A DNA stretch of 64,000 nucleotides from Massilia sp. METH4. Its GTDB lineage: Bacteria > Pseudomonadota > Gammaproteobacteria > Burkholderiales > Burkholderiaceae_D. The stretch lies in contig NZ_CP146614.1 of NCBI RefSeq assembly GCF_037094685.1, positions 5,146,001-5,210,000 of the forward strand. Direction: 5' to 3'. This document shows positions 56,701 through 64,000 of the stretch, piece after piece (within the stretch, counting starts at the first letter, position 1; every line of letters starts with the position of its first letter). The notes below the pieces were generated by a model. The model did no database searches, was not told the origin of the DNA, and saw only the letters and a list, made by a program, of their open reading frames with translations. Both the position numbers and the translations under genes were made by a program.

Positions 56701-58294
56701 TCGGATCGAAGCGCGTCTGCGTGCGCGGAAGGACCAGCGTGCGCCGCGCGCAGCCGTGGATCGTGATGTTGCGGCGTCCCTCCAGGCGCAGGTTGGCGCG
56801 GTGCAGGCCGGGCAGCAGGCACAGTTCGCCGCCGGCGGCCGGCAGGTGCGCCGCGGCCACTTCCAGCGAGTTGAAATGGCCGAACGAGGTCACCCCGTCG
56901 CCGATCACGAAGGTGCAGCAGCCGCGGCGCGCCGTCAGCGGGCCGAACGGCACACGGCAATCCTCGATCGAACCGGAAACCGTGGTGTCCTGCCGGCCGG
57001 TCCAGTTGATCTCGGCCAGCGGCACGCGGTGGTAGACGATGCCGATTGGCGGCGCATCGTCGACGAGCACCTGCTCGTTGGCGATGTCGCCGGCCCGCAC
57101 GGTGAAGGTCCAGTAATCGCCGGGGCGGTAGTTGCCGGCTGCCGGCGCGTCAAAGGCGAGACGGATGCCGTCGCGCAGCTCGACCGGGTTGGCGACATTG
57201 GTGAAATCGGCGATGTCGGCGATGCCGTTCCACAGGCGGAAGAACACCGGATCGGTGGTGGCGGGCAGCGTGCCGAAGCTGGCCGGCGCCGCCAGTTCCA
57301 GGTCATGGTCGGTATTCAACGTGGCCATGGTGGCGTACACCACGGTCCAGGCGCCGGCCAGCGCATCGTATTGCAGCGCCTCCAGGTAAAACTCCGTCAG
57401 CCCCGAATGCACGATGGGCGCGCGGCCGGCATCGATGATCACGCGGTCGGGGGCGGTGGAGGCGTCGAAGCGGCCGCGGCCGACCAGGCCGCCGTTCCAC
57501 TGGCTCCACTTGAAGCGCGCGGGCGCGGCCGGCGGCACGTCCGCCACTTCGATGCGGTACAGGTAATGCTCGAAGCCCGTGTAGCCGCCGCCGCCGGCCA
57601 CCGGGCAGTCGCCGGGGATGGCGACCACGGGGGCCAGCGACACCGTCAGCCGCCCCTTCGCGGCCGGATCGTCGCGCAGCCGGTCGCGGATCGACACGCA
57701 ATCGTCGTTCTCGCCCAGCCGCAACAGGCGGATGCGGTAATTGACATAGGCCCGTTCCGACGTGTCGGGCCCGCCCAGTGCGGGCTCGACGAGGCGCTGC
57801 GGGTACTGGAAGCCGTGCAGCGCTTGTTCCGACACTTCCAGGATCACGGCATCGCGCACGCCGTCGTCGACCGTATCCGGGGTGGGTTGCGGCGTCGTGA
57901 GCGGCGGGCCGAAGTACGTGGCTACCCGCGTCACCGTGGCGGCCGGATCGGGCAGCTCGCCCGGCAGCCGGGTCAGGATGCCGTCCGCCCAGGCGCGGCC
58001 GGGGTGCAGTTCCACCAGCACGTCGGTGCCGCTGACCAGCGCCGACGCGACCCGGAAGCCATTCGGTTCCGCGGCCGGCACGGCGCAGATGCCGGCGCCG
58101 ATGATGTCGCGCCCGGCCTGGCCATTCCAGCTTAGCTCGAGCAATTCCCCTTCCGTCATGTCCGCGTCGGTCGTCACGCGGCCCTGCTGGTGCAGCACGC
58201 CGCTGACGTTGCGCAGCACGCCGTCGGCCGGCGCCGCCACGCCACGCGCATGCTCGTGGGGATCGAAGTTCAATACCGAGAAATCGCCTTGCAT
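53786..58294 (-). CDS. Giant DUF6519-type protein with right-handed beta-helix (contractile-system locus)
   Basis: 1502 aa. N-terminus MQGDFSVLNFDPHEHARGV and LHQQGRVTTDADMTE is the DUF6519 signature found beside extracellular contractile injection systems. Residues ~420-1150 have repeated short strands and N/G turns (IRVHTLDLLTYDGIAVLADGSENGL, LHIAHNRLHVLD, IVDNTLAGNGTV) typical of a parallel beta-helix. Two carboxypeptidase-regulatory-like beta domains are visible (near 750-800, FRAVVRDESGAPRADIAVYL; near 1370-1420, VSGRLVDGKGQGVANHAIEL), and the C-terminus is a helix-hairpin-helix-like module (LDATMRQQLIKGGIEDVEDI). Likely a tail-tip, fibre or shell component. GGGGGATGCT precedes the ATG. 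Confidence 0.85.
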   Translation of the reverse strand: MQGDFSVLNFDPHEHARGVAAPADGVLRNVSGVLHQQGRVTTDADMTEGELLELSWNGQAGRDIIGAGICAVPAAEPNGFRVASALVSGTDVLVELHPGRAWADGILTRLPGELPDPAATVTRVATYFGPPLTTPQPTPDTVDDGVRDAVILEVSEQALHGFQYPQRLVEPALGGPDTSERAYVNYRIRLLRLGENDDCVSIRDRLRDDPAAKGRLTVSLAPVVAIPGDCPVAGGGGYTGFEHYLYRIEVADVPPAAPARFKWSQWNGGLVGRGRFDASTAPDRVIIDAGRAPIVHSGLTEFYLEALQYDALAGAWTVVYATMATLNTDHDLELAAPASFGTLPATTDPVFFRLWNGIADIADFTNVANPVELRDGIRLAFDAPAAGNYRPGDYWTFTVRAGDIANEQVLVDDAPPIGIVYHRVPLAEINWTGRQDTTVSGSIEDCRVPFGPLTARRGCCTFVIGDGVTSFGHFNSLEVAAAHLPAAGGELCLLPGLHRANLRLEGRRNITIHGCARRTLVLPRTQTRFDPIFHFVDCIGIRVHTLDLLTYDGIAVLADGSENGLCRDIRIDATRMIARIHCIRANAAAGLHIAHNRLHVLDTAAGLPAISLAADDSLVERNTLVLLPFVDRTPEPEEPDDDPTRDPADPCARPEVLYRFPHLVLAYANMAWTHVLALLVPLQPYRAIGGIHLRAGCERVRLLENEIVGGAGNGVTLGGDLDPPPPTPPDEPPPEDVPQVSVDIDDNATFRAVVRDESGAPRADIAVYLQGPNGTLASETGDDQGRVIVKTAPGLNLLSADPAWRIVRLGRINERVYEVVIARRAQRRPEPGFLHEITIEANRVSMMGLSGIGFGLRAGAVLAGPNVAAPGDNAKDNLLAAIDTALCNLALTPLLRATHPVRDLVILNNRLLYNLRNPFTEAMLAQAQVIGRGGVSLAVVDALIVRGNHINENGPTAADPVCGVFVGWGNDVEIVDNTLAGNGTVTAGYEDNRRAGLRGGLYIRFAGALSERLSQSTGRTPALRVHDNRVDQPAGRALTAFAFGPVSVANNHFSSAHTGRFGFLDAAFGGVLLLNFGGIHRLVARMTDNANNAGAVAEAGLPGGETLFDDNFARLDAVNRSLIACAVLVMDDLGYAGNTSSVFRGDPFFCNTVLIGDTVRATGGRLREGATRTLSMLTLALRANLTLLNQADHCIFAFPAASGPHVPRTVDEPNHVLDSTFCRDAAGTPAPVGTFAAPALSAYAAELGGTFEPDAFNATELAPLARRYMGTAVKHVATTQVALTRALQAEAVHLAAKHGAEHPRAAAVAAQARSAVQTRRLLSIAAEAVEFAPPEVPERGAAVSGRLVDGKGQGVANHAIELVTERGAAGAPLGRSDANGHFKAAFDAQETARLMKLGKLLPRVLDPAGKEVLLSQEAIAVDHGASVVVTLVLPWQQGGDPCTARTPLDRLDLDATMRQQLIKGGIEDVEDIVAIDPQVLAELLGSEDAARQLIALARRVLG

Positions 58295-58346
58295 AGCATC
58301 CCCCGTTCAGGTCTCCTGGCTTGTCTGGGCAAGCTCATGTCAATGG

Positions 58347-60707
58347 TCATGTCACCGGCAGAATCAGCGGCCGCACACCGACCGGCATGAATTCGCGCAG
58401 GCGGAAGCCCAGGTTGGCCCACTTGTGCGCCTCGAGCGCGAAGCCGAAGGCGCCCATCGCGTCGTCCCCCGGCCCTTCCTCGCGTACCCGGCGGTCGGTG
58501 GCGCGCGCCAGCTGGCCGTAACCCGGATCGTTGAAGCGTTCGGACGTGAAGACGATGCGCGCGCCGTGCACGCAGAAATGGTTCGGGGGCAGCCGGTCGG
58601 CGTCGGCCCCGATATTTCCCGCGAATGCGCTCCAGCGGATGCAGCCGTGCTGGTTGTCCAGCACCTCGAAACGCTGGGTGAAGATCCCGCCGAGGCCCCC
58701 GGTGGCGGCCACGCGCACGGGGCCGAAGCAGGTGAGGCCGGCAAAGTCCAGCCTCGCCCCCCAATTTGTGGCGGGGCTGGTGGCGGCGCCGATCGCGAAC
58801 ACGCCTGTTGGCGCATCGCGCAGGCCGAGGCCGGCGTCGACGATGCTGTCGGCGATGTCGAGCCGGTAGCGTTCGTCGATGCCGATGCTGCCGGTGATCG
58901 AGCGCGCAACGATGATGTCGGGCGTGGGCACGAAGGCGTCGATGTCGGCCGGATTCGTGAACCCATAGCCATCGGCCAGGCGCAGCGCCGGACGCAGCGG
59001 GGCGCGCGTGCCGTCGCGCAGGCTGTGCCCGCCCGGCGCCAGCGTGCAGCTGACGATTTCCAGCCGCGCCACGGCGGCCCGGTCGATCAGCGCGGTACCG
59101 GCCGGGAAGCCGGCTGCCGCGTCGATATACAGTCCGTCCAGGCGCACCGCCGGCTGTTCCGGCGTGGCGTCCGCCACCACCACAGGCCGCAGCGACAGCG
59201 GCTGCGCCAGCCGCACGATCGGCCGCTGGCCGCCGGCGGCGCGCAGGGTCAAAGGTTGCGCGAGGCGCAGCGACAGCGTGCCGTCGACCGACGTGCCGGG
59301 CACCAGGGCCAGGTCCACATCGTGCACCAGGCTGTCCGCGATCTCGATGATGACGGGCGTCGCGACCGTATCGAGACCGCTCAGCGCATCCTGCAACGCG
59401 ATGCCGCCGGCGACGGCGCCGACGATGCGCAGCTCCGTGCCCACCGGCACGGCCGCGGTGCCGCGCGCCACCGGATGGGCGCCCACCGGCCCGGCCGCAC
59501 CGTACGTGAGACTGGCGAACATGCGCGAGGTGCCGTCCGCGCCGATCAGTTCCGCCGCCTGCGCCGGCGCATCCAGGCCGACCAGCACGCGGCCGATCCG
59601 GGGATCGATGACGATCTCGCCGCTGCGCAGCGGGCGCCGCAAGCCGGTCTCCCAGGCGCACAGGTTGGCGCCGCGGAACAGCCAGCGCCAGTCGGTGGCC
59701 GGCGGCGCGGGTACCAGCAGGGGCGCGAGCGTCTCGGGCATGAACAGGTGCAGGCCGGCATCGCCCAGGTCGAAGCCCGTGGGCGGCGTGGCCGCGGCGT
59801 CGTAGAAGTCGACGGCGACATACGCTTCCGGATGGCCGGCCGGCGTGTCGCTGTCCAGCCGCGGCGCGAGCACGGGACCTGGCACGGCATCGGGCTCGGT
59901 GAGCGGCGACACCACCCCGCCCGAGGTGCCGGGGCGCAGGAAGCCCGGCCGGCTCGTGTTGAACAGGGCCACGGGCAAGTCCAGCGGGTGCAGGTCGAAG
60001 CGCAGCGCGAAGCGGGCCAGGCCCGGCGGCTGGGCCCCCAGGTCGATGCTGCCGCGCGCCAGCGGCAGGATGCGCGGGAGCCGGTAGGCCGCCAGCCGCC
60101 ACAGGAAGATCGCCAGGTTCGGCAGGTTGACGTGGCGCACGCCATCGAGGGCCGGCTTCACGTCCGCCGTGTGGGCGAAGGTGTCGAACTGCGTGCCGAG
60201 CAGGGACAGCGCGGCCGGATCGCGCAGCGGCGCGGTGCCGCCGCGCGGCACGTTGAAGCGCGTGAGCCGTGGGTCGCCGTACGGCGGACTGCCCCCGGCG
60301 TCGGGGCGCTGGTGGTTCAGGTGCTGGGTCCAGCCCAGGTTTTCGCGCAGTTCCACGCAGCGGCACGCCCAGCCCGTGAGATTGACGGCCAGCCGTTCGA
60401 TGGCGCCCAGCGTGCCCTTGCGGCGGCGCAGCGCGATCGTGTCGGCCACGTCGGCGCGCAATGTGCGCGGCTCGCCCTGCAGGTGCGTGGTGCCCAGCAG
60501 GTCCGCCAGGTAGGGAATCACCCAGTCGTCGCACGTGTCGATGAACAGGTCTTCATAAAGCTGGGCGATGTGCGCATGCAGCGCGCCATACGGGCCCTCG
60601 ACGGCGGCGAGATAGGCGCGCAGCTGGTTTGCGGGCTGCTGCTCGGCGTCCCGCGTGCGGTAGATCTCGGGCAGCCGGTCGAACAGGGGGACGGCGGGCA
60701 GGTTCAT
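58347..60707 (-). CDS. Phage-tail/contractile-system tail protein (tail protein I-like N-terminus)
   Basis: 786 aa. Residues 1-100 (LFDRLPEIYRTRDAEQQPANQLRAYL, DTCDDWVIPYLADLLGT, ALRRRKGTLGAIERLAVNLTGW) match the tail protein I family: a baseplate wedge component with the 'R..P..yr..D......L..yL' and 'RRRKGT..alE.la...tGW' signatures. The remaining ~650 residues are strand-rich and carry DIADSIVDAGLG-like beta-helix turns. ATG 60707 overlaps the upstream stop as ATGA and has GGGAGA 6 nt upstream; an ATG two codons earlier is less well placed. Much longer than phage gpI (about 180 aa), as in contractile injection systems. Confidence 0.86.
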   Translation of the reverse strand: MNLPAVPLFDRLPEIYRTRDAEQQPANQLRAYLAAVEGPYGALHAHIAQLYEDLFIDTCDDWVIPYLADLLGTTHLQGEPRTLRADVADTIALRRRKGTLGAIERLAVNLTGWACRCVELRENLGWTQHLNHQRPDAGGSPPYGDPRLTRFNVPRGGTAPLRDPAALSLLGTQFDTFAHTADVKPALDGVRHVNLPNLAIFLWRLAAYRLPRILPLARGSIDLGAQPPGLARFALRFDLHPLDLPVALFNTSRPGFLRPGTSGGVVSPLTEPDAVPGPVLAPRLDSDTPAGHPEAYVAVDFYDAAATPPTGFDLGDAGLHLFMPETLAPLLVPAPPATDWRWLFRGANLCAWETGLRRPLRSGEIVIDPRIGRVLVGLDAPAQAAELIGADGTSRMFASLTYGAAGPVGAHPVARGTAAVPVGTELRIVGAVAGGIALQDALSGLDTVATPVIIEIADSLVHDVDLALVPGTSVDGTLSLRLAQPLTLRAAGGQRPIVRLAQPLSLRPVVVADATPEQPAVRLDGLYIDAAAGFPAGTALIDRAAVARLEIVSCTLAPGGHSLRDGTRAPLRPALRLADGYGFTNPADIDAFVPTPDIIVARSITGSIGIDERYRLDIADSIVDAGLGLRDAPTGVFAIGAATSPATNWGARLDFAGLTCFGPVRVAATGGLGGIFTQRFEVLDNQHGCIRWSAFAGNIGADADRLPPNHFCVHGARIVFTSERFNDPGYGQLARATDRRVREEGPGDDAMGAFGFALEAHKWANLGFRLREFMPVGVRPLILPVT

Positions 60708-63382
60708 GCGCATTCTCCCGCGGCGGGTTCGGCGACACTGCTCAGCACCAGGTGCGCTGCCGCCAGTTGCAGCAATTCGTGCGGGCTGCACGGCACCGCC
60801 TGCGCCATGGGGCGCGGCGCCGGCAGCAGCGGCACCTCGTCCGGCTTCGTGATGCCGGCCGATAGCAGGCCCAGCGCGGTCACCTTGCACCACAGGATGC
60901 CGGGCACGTTCTGCAGCCGCCCTTCGATGCGGCTGGCGTATTCGCGTTCGCCCAGCCGTCGGGCACGCAAGCCGAACAGCCCGGTGCGCTCGGCGGCAGG
61001 TTCGGAATGCGCGTCCGCGAGGCCGAGCGCGGCGCGCAGGCCGGCCTCGACATCTTCCTGCCGGTACGTGGGGTCGAGGGCATAGGCGATATCGGCGAAC
61101 GCATAGCGCAGCAGCGCCTGCTGGACGACGAGCGGGAAGCGGTCCGGCCCGCGGCAGCGCTGCGCATGGGCCAGGATCGCCCGCACGTCGGCGAACTCGG
61201 CCTCGCGGCCCGCCTCCAGCAGCACGCGCAGGATCAGCGCCGGCACGCCGGCGAACAGGTCCCACGCGGCCGCGGCGGTGACCACGCCGGGCACGCCCAG
61301 CGTTTCGGTCTCGTAGTCGCGGATGCTGACGAGCCGCCCCAGGCTCTGCACCTTGCCGGGCGCCGCCAGCCGGGCCTTTTCGCCATCCTCGGCGTCGGCG
61401 CCGCCGGACACGATGCCGGCCAGCGTTACCTTGTCGAAGCCGGGCGGGCGTTCGCTGGCGGTCGGCGTGGTGCCGGGCTTCACCGGGCCGCGCGCACCGG
61501 CGCCGCTGCGGTACTGCGCCGCCACGTTGTCGAGGCCCGAAGGCAGCCGCGCACCCGTGATACCGTCGCCGAATTGCACTAAGCTGCGCCCTTCGGCATC
61601 TTCGCGGACGATGTACACGGTTTCCGTGGGCCCGCGGCCGAAGAATGCATCGACGCGCGTCCACAGCCGGCCGTTCACCCAGATCGAGAGTTCCGGCGCG
61701 TGCGGCGGCGTGCCGGCGGGATCGAGGAGATACGTGAGGGGCGACTTCGGCAGCGCGAAGGTCTGCCAGCTCTGCCGGCTGTCGCCGTTGCCCAGCACGG
61801 CCTCGCGCTCGGCCTTGCCCTGCGATGCGTCGACGAGGTTGCCGAGCACCGTGACGGTGGGGGCGGCTTCGTCGAAATCGGCGTGGCGGAACGGCGCCGG
61901 CAGGCGGTCGAAGCGCAGCGGCCACATGGCCGGCGGATCGCCTGGGGACGCCGCGAAATCCTCCGGCGCGCTGGTGCACACCAGTTCCGCCTCGCGCCCG
62001 TCCTCGTGCGCCAGGTACAGGCGGCGGCCGGCCAGCAGCCGGGCCTGGGCGGCGGTGCCGTGGAAGCACAGCCGGTCCGCCAGCGGCGTGAACGGGCCGC
62101 TGCGCGCCGTGGGCACGGCGCGCAGGGCCAGGGCCGGGCTGGTGACCTCGTGCAGCCGGTAATCCCGCACGTCGCTCTTGAACTCGACCGGGCTGGTATC
62201 GACGACCAGGGGCAGGTCGAGCGACAGGAGGGTGGCGGGCGCGGTGAGATTGCCGAAGCCGACCGTGCGCGCTTCGGTGCCGGTGATGGTGCGCAGCACG
62301 GTCGCGGGCAGGGCCGCGGCGCCGTCACGGCTGACCTTTGTCTGCAGCACCACTTCCGTGCCCGGAACCAGGTCCGGCATCTCGACGTCCAGCGGCAGCA
62401 CCGTGGGGGCAAGGCCGATCGATGCATCCGTGTGGTTGCATTCCCAGCCGAGGTGGCGCACGAAGGACGTGTTGCGTTCCGTCGTGCCGGTGACGGTGGT
62501 GCCGTTCAGCGTGCTCTCCATCGTCTTGGGTGGCGCATTGTGGCCCAGGTGGCGCAAGGTGCGGCCGATGCGGCGCGCCGCGACGGCGCCGATCCAGTTG
62601 CGCAGCACCGGTGCGTCGAGTTCGATGCGCAGGCGGCCCAGCGGCCGCGTCACGGCCTTCACCTTGACCATCTGTGGCGCCGGCTGGGCGGTGACGGTGC
62701 CGCCCGTGGTGGTCCATGGCGGCTCCGGCGGCAGCAGCATCAGGCGGTCGCCGGCCTTCACATCGAAGGCGGCCAGCGCGGCCGAGTTGGCGGCGCCGCC
62801 CACGGCGACGACATCGAACGCGGGCGTGCCCGCCTCCAGCAGCAACGGGTAGCGGCGCGGGCGGTACAGGTGGAAGCGGCCGAGGTGCGGCCAGGCGTCG
62901 AGTTCGGCGTCGGTCTGGAACTCCGCCGGCTGCGGGCGCTCCTCCAGGTCGGCCTTGACGGCGAAGCCCCGTGGGATCGTCACCGGCTTGTCGCCGCGCG
63001 CCTCGAAGGCCAGCGTGGCGCGTCCGCCGATTGCGGGCGCGAGCCGGTAGCCGGTCAGCCGTACCAGTTCGGCCACGCTGTCGCGCCACGCCGCCGTACG
63101 CAGGTAGGCCTCGTTGGCATAGTGCTCCTGGTAGAAGGTGAGGATGTCGCCCAGGATGGCGGCGCCTTCCAGCAGGGCGATGCCGGGATCGTCGGCGCCG
63201 CGATGGGTCCAGCCGGCCAGTTCCGGCGCACTGTCGATGGCGCGCGTCATTGCCGCCACGAAGTCGCCGTAGCGGCCGATCCGGTAGGCGATGCGCGGCA
63301 GGCCGGGCCGATTTTCGGACCGATATGCGGGCCGCAGCGGGAAGGCCGCGGGATCGGTGATCAGAGGATCGCAGGCCATCAT
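60704..63382 (-). CDS. Putative baseplate assembly protein (gpJ/Afp11-like) of a contractile injection system
   Basis: 892 aa. Recognised by GADDPGIALLEGAAILGDILTFYQEHYANEAYLRTA, the constant N-terminal 'DPG..LLE..A.L.D.L..YQ...A.E.Y..TA' of J-like baseplate proteins, then several strand-rich insertions, and QFGDGITGARLPSG and DYETETLGVPGVVTAAAAW ('RDYE......PGV..A'). It belongs to the baseplate wedge joining the inner tube to the sheath. Start ATG 63382 overlaps the upstream stop; the ATG next to it is better spaced from GGGAGG. It has no capsid or terminase neighbours, arguing for an injection system instead of a prophage. Confidence 0.88.
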   Translation of the reverse strand: MMACDPLITDPAAFPLRPAYRSENRPGLPRIAYRIGRYGDFVAAMTRAIDSAPELAGWTHRGADDPGIALLEGAAILGDILTFYQEHYANEAYLRTAAWRDSVAELVRLTGYRLAPAIGGRATLAFEARGDKPVTIPRGFAVKADLEERPQPAEFQTDAELDAWPHLGRFHLYRPRRYPLLLEAGTPAFDVVAVGGAANSAALAAFDVKAGDRLMLLPPEPPWTTTGGTVTAQPAPQMVKVKAVTRPLGRLRIELDAPVLRNWIGAVAARRIGRTLRHLGHNAPPKTMESTLNGTTVTGTTERNTSFVRHLGWECNHTDASIGLAPTVLPLDVEMPDLVPGTEVVLQTKVSRDGAAALPATVLRTITGTEARTVGFGNLTAPATLLSLDLPLVVDTSPVEFKSDVRDYRLHEVTSPALALRAVPTARSGPFTPLADRLCFHGTAAQARLLAGRRLYLAHEDGREAELVCTSAPEDFAASPGDPPAMWPLRFDRLPAPFRHADFDEAAPTVTVLGNLVDASQGKAEREAVLGNGDSRQSWQTFALPKSPLTYLLDPAGTPPHAPELSIWVNGRLWTRVDAFFGRGPTETVYIVREDAEGRSLVQFGDGITGARLPSGLDNVAAQYRSGAGARGPVKPGTTPTASERPPGFDKVTLAGIVSGGADAEDGEKARLAAPGKVQSLGRLVSIRDYETETLGVPGVVTAAAAWDLFAGVPALILRVLLEAGREAEFADVRAILAHAQRCRGPDRFPLVVQQALLRYAFADIAYALDPTYRQEDVEAGLRAALGLADAHSEPAAERTGLFGLRARRLGEREYASRIEGRLQNVPGILWCKVTALGLLSAGITKPDEVPLLPAPRPMAQAVPCSPHELLQLAAAHLVLSSVAEPAAGECA

Positions 63383-64000
63383 GCCCTCCCGCCATCGAGT
63401 TCGAAGCGCAGGCGGCCGCGCTCCAGGTGGTCCGGATCGTTCGCCAGCAGAACGACTTCATCGAATGCCATCTCGAGCAGTTCGATGTTGGGCGGCGCCG
63501 AGTTGGACAAAGCGGGCGCGGCAAAGCGTTTCATGGCGATGCCCTTGATGTGGCGGATGCCGGCGATGCGGTCGATGCGCCCGGCGATGGCGCTGCGGTG
63601 CAGGGCCTGGCCGAACGTCCATTCGTCGGGGTGGAAGAAGCCGCGCCGCCCATCGGTCGCCCAGCCGTCGGAGAATTCCTGTTCCAGCACGAGCCGCAGG
63701 TCTTCGCGCCAGTAGGCGTCATCCACCCACAGTGCGATCACGATGTCCAGCGCGACATAGCGGGGTGGGCGCAGTTCCAGGTCTTCGCCGATCAGCCGCA
63801 CCGCCTCCAGGTGGCTGGCGACGCGCGGGTACAGCTCTTCCCACAGCGCGCCGGACAGGGCATCGCCCGCCACCGTGAAGCCGGCCGGGTCGATGGCGAT
63901 GCGCACGGTGCGCCAGCTGCCGGTCCACGCGTAGCGCGCCACCGCGCGGGCCACGCCGGTCGCTTCCTCGGCACGGCGCACATAGTCGGCCAGCGTCACG
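63379..64000 (-). CDS. Second baseplate J-like protein, C-terminal part (5' end outside window)
   Basis: About 206 residues of a larger protein are visible; a GTG near 63999 is probably just an internal Val. The segment has VRIAIDPAGFTVAGDALSGALWEELYPRVASHLEAVRLIGEDLELRPPRYVALDIVIALWVDDAYWREDLRLVLEQEFS, then FGQALHRSAIAGRIDRIAGIRHI. These are the strand-helix blocks found at the C-termini of J-like baseplate proteins, where the VALDIVIALWVD strand and IAGR.D.I.GI motif recur. It ends RGRLRFELDGGRA and overlaps the next gene as ATGA, so it is part of the same operon, which continues beyond 64000. Confidence 0.78.
   Translation of the reverse strand, partial: VTLADYVRRAEEATGVARAVARYAWTGSWRTVRIAIDPAGFTVAGDALSGALWEELYPRVASHLEAVRLIGEDLELRPPRYVALDIVIALWVDDAYWREDLRLVLEQEFSDGWATDGRRGFFHPDEWTFGQALHRSAIAGRIDRIAGIRHIKGIAMKRFAAPALSNSAPPNIELLEMAFDEVVLLANDPDHLERGRLRFELDGGRA

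Noticed and set aside
50220..61085. Long plus-strand open frames opposite the contractile-system genes
   Set aside because: Compositionally antisense (Arg/His/Gln-rich), no motifs, and they cover genes with recognisable baseplate and DUF4157 features.
53786..64000. Interpretation as an ordinary prophage
   Set aside because: No integrase, capsid, portal, terminase or lysis genes are visible, and the DUF6519 and DUF4157 proteins are typical of contractile injection loci. Only sequence beyond 64000 can settle it.

Overview
The window is high-GC (roughly two-thirds G+C) chromosomal DNA from a Gram-negative betaproteobacterium. Its gene repertoire (mdc malonate decarboxylase, ferulate catabolism through a feruloyl-CoA synthetase and hydratase-lyase, a CpxAR-like system, many secreted hydrolases) and its short ccggtgcctgtcacc and ggtgtcgcacacc hairpin repeats suggest Oxalobacteraceae (Massilia/Duganella-like). 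That placement is inference from content; there is no rRNA or other marker gene. No tRNA, CRISPR array, insertion sequence or integrase was seen.

Layout. 1-5.4 kb: the 3' end of a TonB-dependent receptor, a secreted GH43 glycosidase, and a GntR regulator with a NitT/TauT-type ABC importer. 5.6-12.7 kb: the malonate decarboxylase operon mdcABCDEGH, divergent from the LysR gene mdcR. 12.8-15.5 kb: a coupled small protein/lipoprotein pair, an alpha/beta hydrolase and dCTP deaminase, followed by hairpin repeats. 15.8-19.7 kb: a CpxA/CpxR-like pair, a divergent CpxP/Spy-like protein whose intergenic region carries two CpxR-type boxes, and an intradiol-dioxygenase-like lipoprotein. 19.8-31.5 kb: a compact plus-strand island of ten mostly unrecognised genes, preceded by a near-consensus sigma-54 promoter with upstream direct repeats and closed by a convergent sigma-54 activator gene. 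31.7-36.3 kb: repeats, an Orn/Lys/Arg decarboxylase, folA, a MarR regulator and an EamA transporter. 36.4-43.9 kb: a ferulate regulon (feruloyl esterase, then ech-vdh-fcs and a binding protein) with two promoters sharing a TCAGG-N3-CCTGA operator. 44.0-50.1 kb: a DJ-1/PfpI protein, a lipoprotein, a small acidic protein, a protealysin-type M4 peptidase with its emfourin-type inhibitor, and an Lrp regulator divergent from an acetolactate synthase gene. 50.1-64.0 kb: the distal part of a minus-strand contractile-injection-system-like locus (two baseplate proteins, a tail protein, a giant beta-helix protein and a DUF4157/OmpA-like protein) that runs out of the window at 64000.

How it works together. 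Two catabolic modules feed central carbon metabolism: malonate to acetate and CO2, and esterified hydroxycinnamate to vanillate-type acids. Two regions look like undescribed or poorly described systems. The sigma-54-bracketed island encodes three related acidic proteins (two with glycine-rich amphipathic segments), two GIY-YIG-like proteins, a HEVGH protein, a PLP enzyme, an amidohydrolase and an astacin-like peptidase. The contractile-system module ends in a protein carrying two metallopeptidase-like motifs. Functions in the island are inferred from motifs only.
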